From Methylotenera oryzisoli (GTDB lineage: Bacteria; Pseudomonadota; Gammaproteobacteria; Burkholderiales; Methylophilaceae), in assembly GCA_945881735.1 (NCBI GenBank), contig CAMCVF010000009.1:1-64000 (forward strand): DNA of 64,000 nucleotides, read 5' to 3'. The translations under genes and the position numbers were made by a program. Below are positions 25,651 through 35,522 of the stretch, piece after piece; positions within the stretch are counted from its first letter, which is position 1, and each line of letters begins with the position of its first letter. Under the pieces are notes generated by a model, which searched no databases, was not told where the DNA came from, and saw only the letters and a list, made by a program, of their open reading frames with translations.

Positions 25651-25684
25651 ATGAAATCATGGCTTTACAAAAACCATGATTTCA
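25651..25684. repeat. Perfect 12-bp palindrome between metK and ahcY
   Basis: ATGAAATCATGG (25651-25662) and CCATGATTTCAT (25673-25684) form a perfect stem with a 10-base loop, 12 bases after the metK stop. It could end metK transcription, but no T-run follows directly on the plus strand. The ahcY -35 element lies in the loop. Confidence 0.8.
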
Positions 25685-25691
25685 TTATAAT
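25664..25691 (+). promoter_or_regulatory. Predicted ahcY promoter
   Basis: TTTACA (25664-25669) and a perfect TATAAT (25686-25691) are spaced by 16 bases. Transcription would start near 25698, about 13 bases before the first paired base of the SAH riboswitch, which supports the call. The -35 lies in the loop of the palindrome and the spacer includes its right arm. Confidence 0.7.
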
Positions 25692-25710
25692 CCCGTTTTT
25701 AGTAATTCTT

Positions 25711-25824
25711 AACCGAGGAACGTTGCGAGGTTATATTGGTTTTGTTAACTCAAAACGATGTAAACCCTAGGCTCGGTTAGCAATATTGGTGAAATTATCA
25801 TCATTATTGTAAACGGCGTTCACC
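25711..25824 (+). promoter_or_regulatory. S-adenosylhomocysteine (SAH) riboswitch
   Basis: P1 is AACCGAG/CTCGGTT (25711-25717/25772-25778). The conserved CGAGGAACGTTGCGA and CTAGGCTCGG segments flank it, and ACGGCGTTCACCT lies at 25812-25824. The pseudoknot pairing GAACG with CGTTC is preserved through a paired change from the usual GAGCG/CGCTC. Downstream, AGGTG (25848-25852) can pair with CACCT inside the conserved segment, giving a possible expression switch. SAH is expected to turn on ahcY, which degrades it. Confidence 0.94.
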
Positions 25825-25922
25825 TAACCGTGCCAGACACGGGATGCAGGTGGGCAAGGTTAATGTCTCTCTCAATTCATCCCCTCTGGTCACCTAACTT
25901 CATTATTGTTTAAGGAAAAACG

Positions 25923-27338
25923 ATGAATACCGTGACTGATTTAACATTCAAAGATTACATTGTTGCTGATATTAATTTAGCTACTTTTGGCCGCAAAGAA
26001 ATTGCTATTGCCGAAACCGAAATGCCTGGCTTGATGGCGATTCGTGAAGAGTTTGCATTAGCTCAGCCTTTAAAAGGCGCTCGCATTACTGGCTCACTGC
26101 ACATGACCATTCAAACTGCTGTGCTGATTGAAACGCTAAAAGATTTAGGCGCAGAGGTACGATGGGCATCATGCAATATCTACTCTACACAAGACCATGC
26201 GGCGGCGGCGATTGCAGCTGGCGGTACACCAGTTTTCGCCATTAAAGGCGAAACATTGACCGACTATTGGGATTACACTCACAGGATTTTTGAATGGGCG
26301 GATGGTGGCTACACAAACATGATTTTGGATGATGGCGGCGATGCGACATTGCTATTGCATCTTGGTACGCGAGCTGAAAAAGATTTATCAATTGTGGCCA
26401 ACCCGACTTCAGAAGAAGAAATCTGTTTATTTGATGCGATTAAAGCCAAACTAAAAACAGATCCTACTTGGTATTCAACCCGCTTAAGCAAAATTATCGG
26501 CGTAACAGAAGAAACTACTACTGGCGTACATCGCTTGCATCAAATGCATAAAGAAGGCAAATTAGCTTTCCCAGCAATCAACGTAAATGATTCTGTCACC
26601 AAATCAAAATTTGATAATTTATACGGATGCCGTGAATCATTGGTAGATGCAATTAAACGCGCAACCGATGTGATGATTGCAGGTAAAGTGGCCGTGGTTG
26701 CTGGCTACGGAGATGTGGGTAAAGGTTCTGCACAAGCATTACGCGCCTTATCTGCTCAAGTTTGGGTAACCGAAATTGACCCAATCTGTGCTTTGCAAGC
26801 AGCAATGGAAGGCTTCCGCGTTGTTACGATGGATTATGCCGCTGAACATGCGGATATTTTTGTAACGGCTACAGGCAATTACCACGTGATTTCGCACGAC
26901 CATATGGCAAAAATGAAAGACCAAGCTATTGTGTGTAATATCGGCCATTTTGATAACGAAATTGACGTTGTTTCACTTGAAAAATATGAGTGGGATGAAA
27001 TCAAGCCACAAGTCGATCATGTAATTTTTCCAAATGGTAAAAAGATTATTCTTTTAGCCAAAGGCCGCTTGGTTAATTTAGGTTGCGGTACTGGCCACCC
27101 AAGCTATGTGATGAGCTCCAGCTTTGCCAATCAAACTATTGCGCAAATTGAGTTATTTACACGCCAAGCCGATTACCCAGTAGGCGTTTATGTGTTGCCA
27201 AAACACTTAGATGAAAAAGTCGCGGTATTACAATTGAAAAAATTAAACGCACAATTGACACGTTTATCTGAAAAGCAAGCGGCTTATATTGGCGTGTCAC
27301 AAGATGGCCCGTTTAAACCAGAAACTTATCGTTATTAA
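25923..27338 (+). CDS. ahcY: Adenosylhomocysteinase
   Basis: AhcY splits S-adenosylhomocysteine into adenosine and homocysteine, removing the product that inhibits methyltransferases. The 471-residue length includes the extra segment usual in proteobacterial enzymes. Motifs include [26 protein letters not shown], the NAD-binding [14 protein letters not shown] (about residues 260-273), [10 protein letters not shown] and the C-terminal KPETYRY. AAGGA lies 7 bases before the ATG. It is governed by the SAH riboswitch and followed by a small membrane protein and metF. Confidence 0.97.
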   Translation: MNTVTDLTFKDYIVADINLATFGRKEIAIAETEMPGLMAIREEFALAQPLKGARITGSLHMTIQTAVLIETLKDLGAEVRWASCNIYSTQDHAAAAIAAGGTPVFAIKGETLTDYWDYTHRIFEWADGGYTNMILDDGGDATLLLHLGTRAEKDLSIVANPTSEEEICLFDAIKAKLKTDPTWYSTRLSKIIGVTEETTTGVHRLHQMHKEGKLAFPAINVNDSVTKSKFDNLYGCRESLVDAIKRATDVMIAGKVAVVAGYGDVGKGSAQALRALSAQVWVTEIDPICALQAAMEGFRVVTMDYAAEHADIFVTATGNYHVISHDHMAKMKDQAIVCNIGHFDNEIDVVSLEKYEWDEIKPQVDHVIFPNGKKIILLAKGRLVNLGCGTGHPSYVMSSSFANQTIAQIELFTRQADYPVGVYVLPKHLDEKVAVLQLKKLNAQLTRLSEKQAAYIGVSQDGPFKPETYRY

Positions 27339-27374
27339 TTTTGATTAAAATTATTAAGACTTAGAAGCTGGCAC

Positions 27375-27722
27375 ATGAGATTATTGATTGGATGGATGTT
27401 AAGCGCACTGGCTTTATTGGCTGTGGCGTATCTAGTACCTGAGATTCATGTGTCAAGTTTTATGTCAGCCTTAATTGCAGCTGCAGTTATTGGTTTGGCT
27501 AATATATTAATTAAACCCATTTTATTAATACTCACGCTACCAGTGACCATTATTACGCTGGGATTATTTATATTTGTGATTAATGGCCTGCTATTTTGGT
27601 TAGCAGGTTATTTCTTACAAGGTTTTGATGTCAAAACAATTAGCGCAGGCATTATTGGGGCGATTTTTTACAGCATTATTTCATGGTTATTAAGCGCAAT
27701 TGTGTCGGATCAAAAAGATTAA
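27375..27722 (+). CDS. Phage holin family 4 / YvlD-type membrane protein
   Basis: The 115-residue protein is almost wholly hydrophobic, with four membrane helices. It carries the NILIKPILLILTLPVTIITLGLF segment (N..(I/V)(K/R)P...LPV...TLG.F) that defines the YvlD/phage_holin_4_2 group. The name is historical; bacterial chromosomal copies have no shown holin role. It lies between ahcY and metF, 36 bases after one and 6 before the other, an arrangement I recall from other betaproteobacteria, so it is probably cotranscribed. Confidence 0.85.
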   Translation: MRLLIGWMLSALALLAVAYLVPEIHVSSFMSALIAAAVIGLANILIKPILLILTLPVTIITLGLFIFVINGLLFWLAGYFLQGFDVKTISAGIIGAIFYSIISWLLSAIVSDQKD

Positions 27723-27728
27723 GAAAAA

Positions 27729-28565
27729 ATGAAGCCAGAAATTCCTTTAAGTTTTGAGTTTTTTCCGCCAAAAACGGTAGATGGTATAGCCAATTTACGC
27801 GAAACACGTTCACAGCTAGCGCAATATAAGCCTGAGTTTTTTTCGGTGACTTTTGGTGCTGGCGGCTCTACCACTGACCGCACCAGAGAAACCGTGTTTG
27901 AAATTCAAGATGAAGGCTACCAAGCAGCACCTCATATTTCTTGTATATCATCTAGCAAAGAAGAAATTCGCGAACTGTTATTGGCTTACCAAGCCAAAGG
28001 CATTAAGCGCTTAGTTGCTTTGCGCGGCGATGTACCGTCCGGCGAAGTGAGTGTGGGCGATTTTAAACATGCTAACGAGCTTGTGAACTTTATCCGCCAA
28101 GAAACAGGTGACTGGTTTCATTTAGAAGTGGCTGCCTACCCTGAGTTTCACCCAGAGGCGCTATCTGCGGCAAAGGATATGGCCAACTTCAAGCGCAAAG
28201 TTGAAGCAGGTGCCGATTCCGCTATTACACAATACTTTTATAATGCGGATGCCTATTTTAGCTTTGTGGATAACTGTCTAGCAGATGCCATTACGATTCC
28301 GATTGTGCCAGGCATTATGCCAATATACAACTACACTCAATTAGCCCGATTTTCAGGCGTTTGTGGTGCTGAGATACCACGTTGGTTGCGTTTAAGGTTG
28401 GAAGCTTATGCGGATGATATGCCATCGTTACGCGCATTGGGAGTAGATGTGGTGAGCGAGTTGTGTGAAAGATTACTTACTTGTGGTGTACCTAGCTTAC
28501 ATTTTTACACATTGAATCAAGCCGGTACTATTTCAAAAATTGTGGGTAATTTAAATATTAAGTAA
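27729..28565 (+). CDS. metF: 5,10-methylenetetrahydrofolate reductase
   Basis: MetF reduces methylene-THF to methyl-THF, the methyl donor for homocysteine. The 278-residue TIM-barrel protein shows SFEFFPPKT with the catalytic Glu, VTFGAGGSTTDRT, PHISCISSSKEEI, LVALRGDVP, EVAAYPEFHPE and SAITQYFYN, which bind FAD and folate. AAGAAAA precedes the ATG. It closes the ahcY unit, linking SAH clearance with supply of methyl groups. Confidence 0.95.
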   Translation: MKPEIPLSFEFFPPKTVDGIANLRETRSQLAQYKPEFFSVTFGAGGSTTDRTRETVFEIQDEGYQAAPHISCISSSKEEIRELLLAYQAKGIKRLVALRGDVPSGEVSVGDFKHANELVNFIRQETGDWFHLEVAAYPEFHPEALSAAKDMANFKRKVEAGADSAITQYFYNADAYFSFVDNCLADAITIPIVPGIMPIYNYTQLARFSGVCGAEIPRWLRLRLEAYADDMPSLRALGVDVVSELCERLLTCGVPSLHFYTLNQAGTISKIVGNLNIK

Positions 28566-28642
28566 TTAGCTGTGAAAATGAGCTACTTAGATTCGATCCC
28601 TAAGTTTTAGTACGTTGTTTTAAGGGGCTTTTATTTTGCTAT

Positions 28643-29101
28643 TTAGTGAACAGTTAAACTACGAGGGTTAAAAAAAGCATCCTCAACAAACAAATAGTCT
28701 TTTTCGCGGCCTTCATCCCACAAGGCAATCATAGAAATCCAGCGCATTTCCTGAACCGTAATTTCTTGTTGTTTTAATGCCATGGCACGGTCCATAATCA
28801 AGTCGCGCTCCATATCGTTAATCACATTGGCTTGTTGTAAAAATAGCAAAAACCCAATGCTTTCGGTATTGATTTTTTTAAGCTCATTTTCGGAAAACAC
28901 GCGCATGCCTGAGTTTTGATGTGAGTACTTGATATCAGACTGTGTTAAGCGGCATTTCATTTCGTCATACCAATCGAATGCGCCGTCAATATCGGCTTTT
29001 TCAAATCCAGCAGCAGACAACTCCTGCCCTATCACGTCGAAATCTGGTATCGCATGATGTGCGAAATAATTTTCAAACATAAATACCAACACTTCAAACA
29101 T
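28643..29101 (-). CDS. smg: Smg family protein (DUF494)
   Basis: The 152-residue product matches Smg: MFEVLVFMFENYF at the N-terminus, GFEKADIDGAFDWYDEMK, then RVFSENELKKINTESIGFLLFLQQANVI and ERDLIMDRAMAL. It is a soluble helical protein regularly encoded beside dprA; its function is not known. The start at 29101 has GGAGA 6 bases upstream; the in-frame extension to 29152 is not family sequence. Confidence 0.9.
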   Translation of the reverse strand: MFEVLVFMFENYFAHHAIPDFDVIGQELSAAGFEKADIDGAFDWYDEMKCRLTQSDIKYSHQNSGMRVFSENELKKINTESIGFLLFLQQANVINDMERDLIMDRAMALKQQEITVQEMRWISMIALWDEGREKDYLFVEDAFFNPRSLTVH

Positions 29102-29164
29102 AGTATCTCCACAGTCGCAATTTCTTAAGTAGAATTTGGAATCTAATGACAACTAACATCTTAA

Positions 29165-30292
29165 TCAAATAAGCCGTTGATATTTGCCACCGCTTAAGGT
29201 TGTAATCTTGCCTTCTAACTCCATTATCATTAGCATGGCCGAAAGCCCTTCTGCAGTCAATCCAGAAATGGTTAATACCGTTTCGAAATCGACGGGATCA
29301 AATCCCATGCATTCCAGCACTGTATTGGGTTCTGAGGCATTACCACCCATTTGGGTAGTTAGCCCTAATGGGCTAACGTTTGTTAACAAATTTTTTAATT
29401 CTTCTCTGTATTTCAGCTCATCTAGAATATCGGCCGTGCTTTCAACTAGCTTTGCACCTTGCTTAATAAGCTGATGACAACCTTTTGCAACGGGTGAGTG
29501 AATCGACCCTGGGATTGCAAATACTTCACGCCCTTGCTCAATCGCAAAACGCGCCGTAATTAATGAGCCACTATCAATATTGGCCTCTACCACCAAACAA
29601 CCCATACTTATGCCGCTAATAATACGGTTTCTTCTTGGAAAATTTTGTGCTCTTGAAGGTGTGCCAATAGCAAACTCCGAAATAATTAATCCGCGCTCTG
29701 CGATTTTGTGAGCTAAATCACGATGCCTTGAAGGATAAACAATGTCTAATCCAGTACCGACCACTGCAATTGTTGCGCCATTGCTTTTAAAGCTACCGCG
29801 ATGTGATGCACCATCAATACCTAGCGCCATTCCACTCACCACGCATAAGCCATAGTTACACAAGCTTTCTGCAAAATCCTCTGCGTTTTTTTCACCTTGC
29901 GGCGTGCTATTGCGACTGCCTACCATGGCAATGCAAGGCTGATTTAACAAGTGAGTATGGCCAATTGCGTACAATACTACTGGTGGATTGCTAATATTTA
30001 GCAACGCTTGCGGATAGGCTTTATCCGCCAAGGTAATAAGGTGTGTATTGTCTTTTTTAAGCCAATCAAGCGTTGGCTTTATGGTTTCTAAATTTACACC
30101 ATTTAGTATTTTTTGCGCTGTTCCCTCATCCACAACTTCGCGCAACTGATGACTTTTAGCGCTGTAAATGGCGTCTGGTGAGCCAAACTTAGTCAGTAAT
30201 TGGCAAATCCCTGCGTTTCCTAAGCCTATTGTTTGATGCAGAGAAACCCAAAGCGCAACATCAGATTCTTCAATATCAGCGTTGTTATGCAT
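29165..30292 (-). CDS. dprA: DNA-processing protein DprA
   Basis: DprA loads RecA on incoming single-stranded DNA during natural transformation. The 375 residues contain an N-terminal helix-hairpin region, then the Rossmann-like domain with VGSRNSTPQGEKNAE, VSGMALGIDGASHRG, GTGLDIVYPSRH and NFPRRNRIISG, and end in a winged-helix-like segment. It sits 8 bases after a LysM protein gene and before smg, the common LysM-dprA-smg order downstream of the divergent def-fmt pair. Confidence 0.94.
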   Translation of the reverse strand: MHNNADIEESDVALWVSLHQTIGLGNAGICQLLTKFGSPDAIYSAKSHQLREVVDEGTAQKILNGVNLETIKPTLDWLKKDNTHLITLADKAYPQALLNISNPPVVLYAIGHTHLLNQPCIAMVGSRNSTPQGEKNAEDFAESLCNYGLCVVSGMALGIDGASHRGSFKSNGATIAVVGTGLDIVYPSRHRDLAHKIAERGLIISEFAIGTPSRAQNFPRRNRIISGISMGCLVVEANIDSGSLITARFAIEQGREVFAIPGSIHSPVAKGCHQLIKQGAKLVESTADILDELKYREELKNLLTNVSPLGLTTQMGGNASEPNTVLECMGFDPVDFETVLTISGLTAEGLSAMLMIMELEGKITTLSGGKYQRLI

Positions 30293-30300
30293 CTTATAAA

Positions 30301-31455
30301 TTAAGGCGTATGAATAGAATCTGCCGTATAAATAGCGTCTGTAGCATTCATAATCAAAGCGTAAGAAACACGGTCGAAGGTTCTAAACACCATCATTAAC
30401 CCAACGCGCTCGTCTGGCAATTTCACCTCACCGGGTTTAAGCACTAATTTAGTTTGCGCTGGTGTTTTTTCAAAATTCACATTTTTTTTGCCATCTGCAT
30501 CTGTTTCCACATCAAAATTAAGCTCTTTTAGTTTTTTGTCCTCAGTCATCACTTTGTTAGATGCAGAGTCTTTATATTCAGGATCTCTAATCACGCGACC
30601 ATATCGGCTAATAACTAATACATGCCCTTCTTCTAAGCCATCGTTTTTACCGCGATTGATAGATACCACAGTATTTGGGCCAGCTTCAGCAACACCGCCA
30701 TAGATTCGCATAATTCGACCTGTAATATGGGTGTCAGGCGCGTGAGGCACAAAACTGCTTTTAAATTGGTCTGGTGAAGCAAGTAATCGATCTTTAGCAA
30801 AAATCTCTTCTTTGGCACGTACAATATCACCAGTGGCAGGCTCACCATAACGCGCAATATCCACATCACCTAAGTAAATGGCCTCTGTGCCTAATACTTC
30901 TGACGTATCTGGATCTCTTAACAGCTGACCTGGGCGATAAATATTCCAATGCACGCCCTCGCCTTCTTGAATTTCATTAATGTAAACACGCGTACCAGGG
31001 CTAAGCACGACTCGGTTTTCTTGGCTAGCAATAATGCGAGGCGCTACATCTAATTTATCGTTTTCAATCAGCAAAGGTTGTGTTAAAAATGGCTCGATAA
31101 TATTGGGCGCAATAGTAAAAATTGCTTCTTTTTCTAAAAGCTCAATACGTACACCTGGCTGTAATGTTAGCGTTTCGTGTAACAATCTAAGCTGAGGCGA
31201 GCCGCTACTGGTATCTAAAACAACAACGTCGCCAGGGTAAATTAAATGTGGATTTTTGATTTGCTCGCGATTCATTCGCCACATTTTTGGCCATTGCCAT
31301 GGATCTTTTAAAAACCGACCAGAAATACCCCATAGTGTGTCGCCTTTTACCACTATGTGGCGTTCGGGATGGTTCTTTTGTAGCTGAATTTCATCAGCAT
31401 TTACGTTCAAGCTTAAGCAAGCAAGTACTAGCAGCGTTATAATGCGGTTATTCAT
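30301..31455 (-). CDS. LysM-domain exported protein
   Basis: The 384-residue protein has a signal peptide (core LLVLACLSLNVNA) and one LysM domain at about residues 33-80 (VVKGDTLWGISGRFLKDPWQWPKMW, then IKNPHLIYPGDVVVLD), which binds peptidoglycan. The long C-terminal region is mostly beta and of unknown fold. This architecture is regularly encoded between def and dprA in proteobacteria. It is divergent from def across about 165 bases, and 8 bases upstream of dprA. Confidence 0.88.
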   Translation of the reverse strand: MNNRIITLLVLACLSLNVNADEIQLQKNHPERHIVVKGDTLWGISGRFLKDPWQWPKMWRMNREQIKNPHLIYPGDVVVLDTSSGSPQLRLLHETLTLQPGVRIELLEKEAIFTIAPNIIEPFLTQPLLIENDKLDVAPRIIASQENRVVLSPGTRVYINEIQEGEGVHWNIYRPGQLLRDPDTSEVLGTEAIYLGDVDIARYGEPATGDIVRAKEEIFAKDRLLASPDQFKSSFVPHAPDTHITGRIMRIYGGVAEAGPNTVVSINRGKNDGLEEGHVLVISRYGRVIRDPEYKDSASNKVMTEDKKLKELNFDVETDADGKKNVNFEKTPAQTKLVLKPGEVKLPDERVGLMMVFRTFDRVSYALIMNATDAIYTADSIHTP

Positions 31456-31620
31456 TGCATGACCTCGGTCAAAAAGCGGCTAAAATTAAAGATTGGTATC
31501 CGTGAAATTGCATTAAATTTATCACGTAATTCATTCAAGAATCAAGCTTTTTTGCAAAATTGAAACTTTTTTACAAAGCTGGTTGATGATAAAAGACAAC
31601 ACCTTAAAGATTTAATGATT

Positions 31621-32121
31621 ATGGCTCTATTGAATATACTAAACTACCCAGATCCGCGCTTGCACACAGTGGCAAAGCCTATTAAAGAAGTCAATGCCGA
31701 CATTCGCCGATTAATTGATGATATGGCAGATACCATGTACGACGCACCAGGTGTTGGCTTGGCGGCAACCCAAGTTAATCAACACATTCAATTGATTGTG
31801 ATTGACACCAGCAAAGAGCAAAACAAACTACAGGTGTTTATTAATCCTAAAATTTTGGCAAAAAGCGGCTCGCAAGATTATGAGGAAGGCTGTTTGTCGG
31901 TGCCTGGCGTTTACGAAAGTGTCACCCGAGCCGAAAAAATCACGGTTGAAGCGCTAGATAAACAAGGGAAACTTTTTAAATTAGAGGCTGAAGGCTTATT
32001 AAGTGTTTGTATTCAACATGAAATGGATCACCTTTTGGGGAAAGTATTTGTTGAATACTTATCACCACTTAAACGCAATCGCATTAAAACCAAAATAACA
32101 AAATTACTACGGGATCGATAA
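31621..32121 (+). CDS. def: Peptide deformylase
   Basis: Def removes the formyl group from new proteins. The 166-residue enzyme has all three metal-site motifs: [19 protein letters not shown] with the Cys ligand, and [12 protein letters not shown] with the two His and catalytic Glu. The second ATG (31621, [14 protein letters not shown]) matches family N-termini; an ATG at 31615 would add two residues. It leads fmt by 16 bases, the standard def-fmt pair. Confidence 0.95.
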   Translation: MALLNILNYPDPRLHTVAKPIKEVNADIRRLIDDMADTMYDAPGVGLAATQVNQHIQLIVIDTSKEQNKLQVFINPKILAKSGSQDYEEGCLSVPGVYESVTRAEKITVEALDKQGKLFKLEAEGLLSVCIQHEMDHLLGKVFVEYLSPLKRNRIKTKITKLLRDR

Positions 32122-32137
32122 TCCAATTAAAGCCTTT

Positions 32138-33085
32138 ATGAAAATTATTTTTGCAGGCACACCTGAATTTGCAGTACCCGCCCTTTCATCATTAATTGCG
32201 GCTGGCCATGATATTGTGATGGTGCTTACTCAGCCTGATCGACCCGCTGGACGGGGCATGCAGCTTAAAGCTAGCCCAGTAAAAAAATTGGCACTACAAC
32301 ATGCATTAAATGTTTTTCAGCCCGCATCATTGAAGCCATCTGAAGTTCAGTACCAGATTGCAGCGGTAAATGCCGACGTTATGATTGTGGCCGCTTACGG
32401 TTTGATTATCCCTACCTACGTTTTGAATTTACCTAAATTTGGTTGTTACAACATCCATGCATCACTGTTACCGCGCTGGCGCGGCGCGGCGCCGATTCAT
32501 CGCGCCTTGCTGGCAGGGGATGCCGAAACTGGCGTCACCATTATGGAAGTAGTACCTACTTTGGATGCAGGTGCTATGGTGAGTAAAGGTCTTGTGCCGA
32601 TTACAGACACTGACACCACGCAAACCTTGCATGACGCATTAAGTATTATAGGAGCTGAATTGACTGTGCAAGCCATGCAAACTCTAAGTGTGAAAGGGGT
32701 GCTAAGTGCTACCACTCAAGATGAAAGCTTAGTTACGTATGCGCATAAATTAGATAAAGCTGAATCAGCGATTAAGTGGGGCAAAACTGCGGTTGAAATT
32801 TCGCGCCAAGTGCGCGGCTTTAATCCTTTTCCTGTTGCGACAGCACAATTTAGAGGTGAAACTTGCCGTATTTGGTTTGCAACTGTCTTAAGCCAAACGT
32901 CTACTTTAAATCAGATGTCCATTAGCGCCAAAGGTGAAATCATTGCACTAGGTGCCAATATTCAAGTGGCTTGCGGCAGCGATGTTTTAGCCATACATGA
33001 ACTGCAAATGCCAGGCGGTAAACGCCAAACCGCGCAACAATTTGCGCAAGGCCAACATGTTAAATTAGGTGAATTTTTTAGCTAA
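32138..33085 (+). CDS. fmt: Methionyl-tRNA formyltransferase
   Basis: Fmt formylates initiator Met-tRNA. The 315-residue protein shows the N-terminal FAGTPEFAVPAL, the catalytic block YNIHASLLPRWRGAAPIHRA with conserved Asn and His, GDAETGVTIMEV and the C-terminal OB-like tRNA-binding domain (about 210-310). It is partnered with def upstream. Confidence 0.96.
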   Translation: MKIIFAGTPEFAVPALSSLIAAGHDIVMVLTQPDRPAGRGMQLKASPVKKLALQHALNVFQPASLKPSEVQYQIAAVNADVMIVAAYGLIIPTYVLNLPKFGCYNIHASLLPRWRGAAPIHRALLAGDAETGVTIMEVVPTLDAGAMVSKGLVPITDTDTTQTLHDALSIIGAELTVQAMQTLSVKGVLSATTQDESLVTYAHKLDKAESAIKWGKTAVEISRQVRGFNPFPVATAQFRGETCRIWFATVLSQTSTLNQMSISAKGEIIALGANIQVACGSDVLAIHELQMPGGKRQTAQQFAQGQHVKLGEFFS

Positions 33086-33191
33086 ATGCATCACTAATGC
33101 TTGAATTCAAATCAAATCAACAGCATATTAAGATCATTATGTTTAATTTGAATACAAGCGCTTTGCACGTGTATAACGCTAGGAGATTTCT

Positions 33192-34061
33192 ATGTTTGGT
33201 AACTGGTTAAAAACCTCAATCTTAATGGCGGCCATTGTCGCCTTATTTGGTACAGTGGGCGCTGCAGTAGGCGGCGGCACAGGCATGCTGATTGCGCTTT
33301 TATTTGCGGCCGGCATGAATATCTATACCTATTGGTTCTCAGATAAAGCAGTGCTAAAAATGTATGGCGCACAAGAAGTGATGCCTGTGAATAACTACGG
33401 TGATGGCCAATTTCGCAATTATTACAATATGGTCAAAGAATTGGCACAAAATGCTGAATTGCCTATGCCAAAAGTGTATGTCATTAACGAAAACCAACCC
33501 AACGCCTTTGCCACTGGTCGCAACCCAGAGAATGCTGCCGTTGCTGCAACAACTGGCATTATGCAAATTTTAACCGAGCGCGAATTACGCGGCGTAATGG
33601 CGCATGAGTTAGCGCACGTTAAAAACCGAGACACACTGATTTCTACTATCTCTGCCAGCATGGCAGGTGCTATTGCTTCAATTGCGCAATTTGGCATGTT
33701 CTTTGGAGGTGGCACCAGAGATGGTGAACGTAGTAGCCCAATTGTTGGCATTCTGATCATGTTTTTAGCGCCAATGTCCGCCAGCTTGATTCAAATGGCG
33801 ATTTCGCGCGGTCGCGAGTTTGAGGCAGACAAAATGGGCGCAGAGATTAGCAAAGACCCAAAAGCCTTAGCAAGCGCGTTAGAGAAAATTCACAATTATG
33901 CGCATAAAATTCCAAATGAAACTGCAGAGGCGCATCCTGAAACGGGGCAAATGATGATTATCAACCCACTGTCTAGCGCTTCGTTTGATAGTTTATTTAG
34001 TACACATCCCAAGACTGAAGAGCGTGTACGCCGATTAATGGTAATAGCGAACGCGTCTTAA
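33192..34061 (+). CDS. htpX: Membrane zinc metalloprotease HtpX
   Basis: HtpX is an inner-membrane M48 protease that removes damaged membrane proteins. The 289-residue product has two N-terminal helices (about 9-26, 30-50), the zinc site [12 protein letters not shown] (about residues 137-148), two further helices, and the third ligand region [15 protein letters not shown] 6 bases upstream supports the start. It is a stand-alone gene between fmt and rsmB. The 162 bases after it hold nothing I can identify. Confidence 0.95.
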   Translation: MFGNWLKTSILMAAIVALFGTVGAAVGGGTGMLIALLFAAGMNIYTYWFSDKAVLKMYGAQEVMPVNNYGDGQFRNYYNMVKELAQNAELPMPKVYVINENQPNAFATGRNPENAAVAATTGIMQILTERELRGVMAHELAHVKNRDTLISTISASMAGAIASIAQFGMFFGGGTRDGERSSPIVGILIMFLAPMSASLIQMAISRGREFEADKMGAEISKDPKALASALEKIHNYAHKIPNETAEAHPETGQMMIINPLSSASFDSLFSTHPKTEERVRRLMVIANAS

Positions 34062-34223
34062 ACTAAATCTAAAGGACGAAGGTAATTTAAGGCTAGAAAA
34101 CTCCAAACTACCGACATTCTGGCTATCGCTATAAATGCCGGTTTTAAGGCCTTGCTTAATACTGTGCCATGCAAGCAGCATATCAAGTAAAATCGAGTCA
34201 TCTTAAAAAAACAAGAGTTATCT

Positions 34224-35522
34224 TTGTACATTTCACAACAAATCGCTGCTATTGCAGTGTCTCAAGTGTTATCTGGCCGCAACCTTACGTTGGCGTTGCC
34301 AGATGCGCTTAAATCGTATCCTAGCGCCACACCGCAACAGCGCGGAGCAGCAGCAGATTTAAGTTACGGTACGCTGCGTTTTTATGGCGAAGTAAACGCT
34401 TACTTGGTCAAGCTGCTTGAAAAACCCTTAACTAATGAGTATATCACTGCACTTTTATTGGTAGCTATTTATCAGTTATTACATGACAAAGCCGATGACT
34501 TTACAGTAGTGAATCAGGCGGTGCAGGCAGCAAGTTATGCCAAGCCACGTTGGGCTAAAGGTTTGGTGAATGGTGTTTTGAGAAACTTTTTGCGCCAAAA
34601 AGACGGGCTAAGTCAGCAAGTTAAAGCAGATACAAAAAGCAACGAAGTGACACTCTATTCTTATCCACAATGGTGGATAAATAAACTTAAAAATCAATAT
34701 CCTGCCTCTTGGCAGAGCATTTTAACAACAGGTAACGCACATCCTCCCATGACTTTGCGCGTGAATGCGCAAAAAACCAGCGCTAAAGAGTATGTGCAAT
34801 TGCTAGCGCGCCAAGATATTATGGCAAGCCAAGTGGGTGAATATGCGGTGATTTTAGAACAGCCAATTTCTGTCGATAAAATACCCGGTTTTACCGATGG
34901 CGTGGTTTCTGTGCAAGATTATGGCGCACAGTTAGCCCCTAATTTACTGGATGTGCAGGCAGGCATGACTGTATTAGATGCATGTTGCGCGCCAGGTGGC
35001 AAAACAGGCCATATTTTAGAGCTATATGAAACAAAACTAACCGCACTGGATAACGATGCCAGCCGTTTAGAACGTGTGAAAAGCAATCTAAATCGCTTAA
35101 ACTTAAACGCCAATTTACAACTAGGCGATGCAGCCAATTGGCAATCCAGCCAAGCTTTTGAGCGCATTTTGGCGGATGTACCATGTACAGCATCGGGTAT
35201 TGTAAGGCGTCATGTCGATATTAAATGGTTGCGTCGCGAATCGGATATTGCTTTTTTTGCCGCGCAGCAAGCGTTAATTTTGGCTAATTTGTGGCAATTA
35301 TTAGCAAAAGGCGGTAAATTACTCTATGTGACTTGTTCGATTTTTAATGAAGAAAATCAACAACAAATAGATGCTTTTTTACTTAAAAACCATGATGCGA
35401 CTCAACTGCCATTAAATCTGACGAATGTACACCATCAAACTATTCATCGCACGCATGGCCAACTTATTCCTAACAGTCTGCACGATGGTCTTTTTTACGC
35501 ATTATTACAAAAAACTGCGTAA
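34224..35522 (+). CDS. rsmB: 16S rRNA (cytosine-967-C5)-methyltransferase
   Basis: RsmB methylates C967 of 16S rRNA. The 432-residue protein combines an N-terminal NusB-like RNA-binding domain (about 1-135) with a Rossmann methyltransferase: SAM site LDACCAPGGKTGHILEL, ADVPCTASGIVRRHVDIKW with the first Cys, and catalytic YVTCSIFNEEN. The start is a TTG at 34224, with AAGAG upstream and no ATG nearby. The next gene begins inside its 3' end. Confidence 0.93.
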   Translation: MYISQQIAAIAVSQVLSGRNLTLALPDALKSYPSATPQQRGAAADLSYGTLRFYGEVNAYLVKLLEKPLTNEYITALLLVAIYQLLHDKADDFTVVNQAVQAASYAKPRWAKGLVNGVLRNFLRQKDGLSQQVKADTKSNEVTLYSYPQWWINKLKNQYPASWQSILTTGNAHPPMTLRVNAQKTSAKEYVQLLARQDIMASQVGEYAVILEQPISVDKIPGFTDGVVSVQDYGAQLAPNLLDVQAGMTVLDACCAPGGKTGHILELYETKLTALDNDASRLERVKSNLNRLNLNANLQLGDAANWQSSQAFERILADVPCTASGIVRRHVDIKWLRRESDIAFFAAQQALILANLWQLLAKGGKLLYVTCSIFNEENQQQIDAFLLKNHDATQLPLNLTNVHHQTIHRTHGQLIPNSLHDGLFYALLQKTA

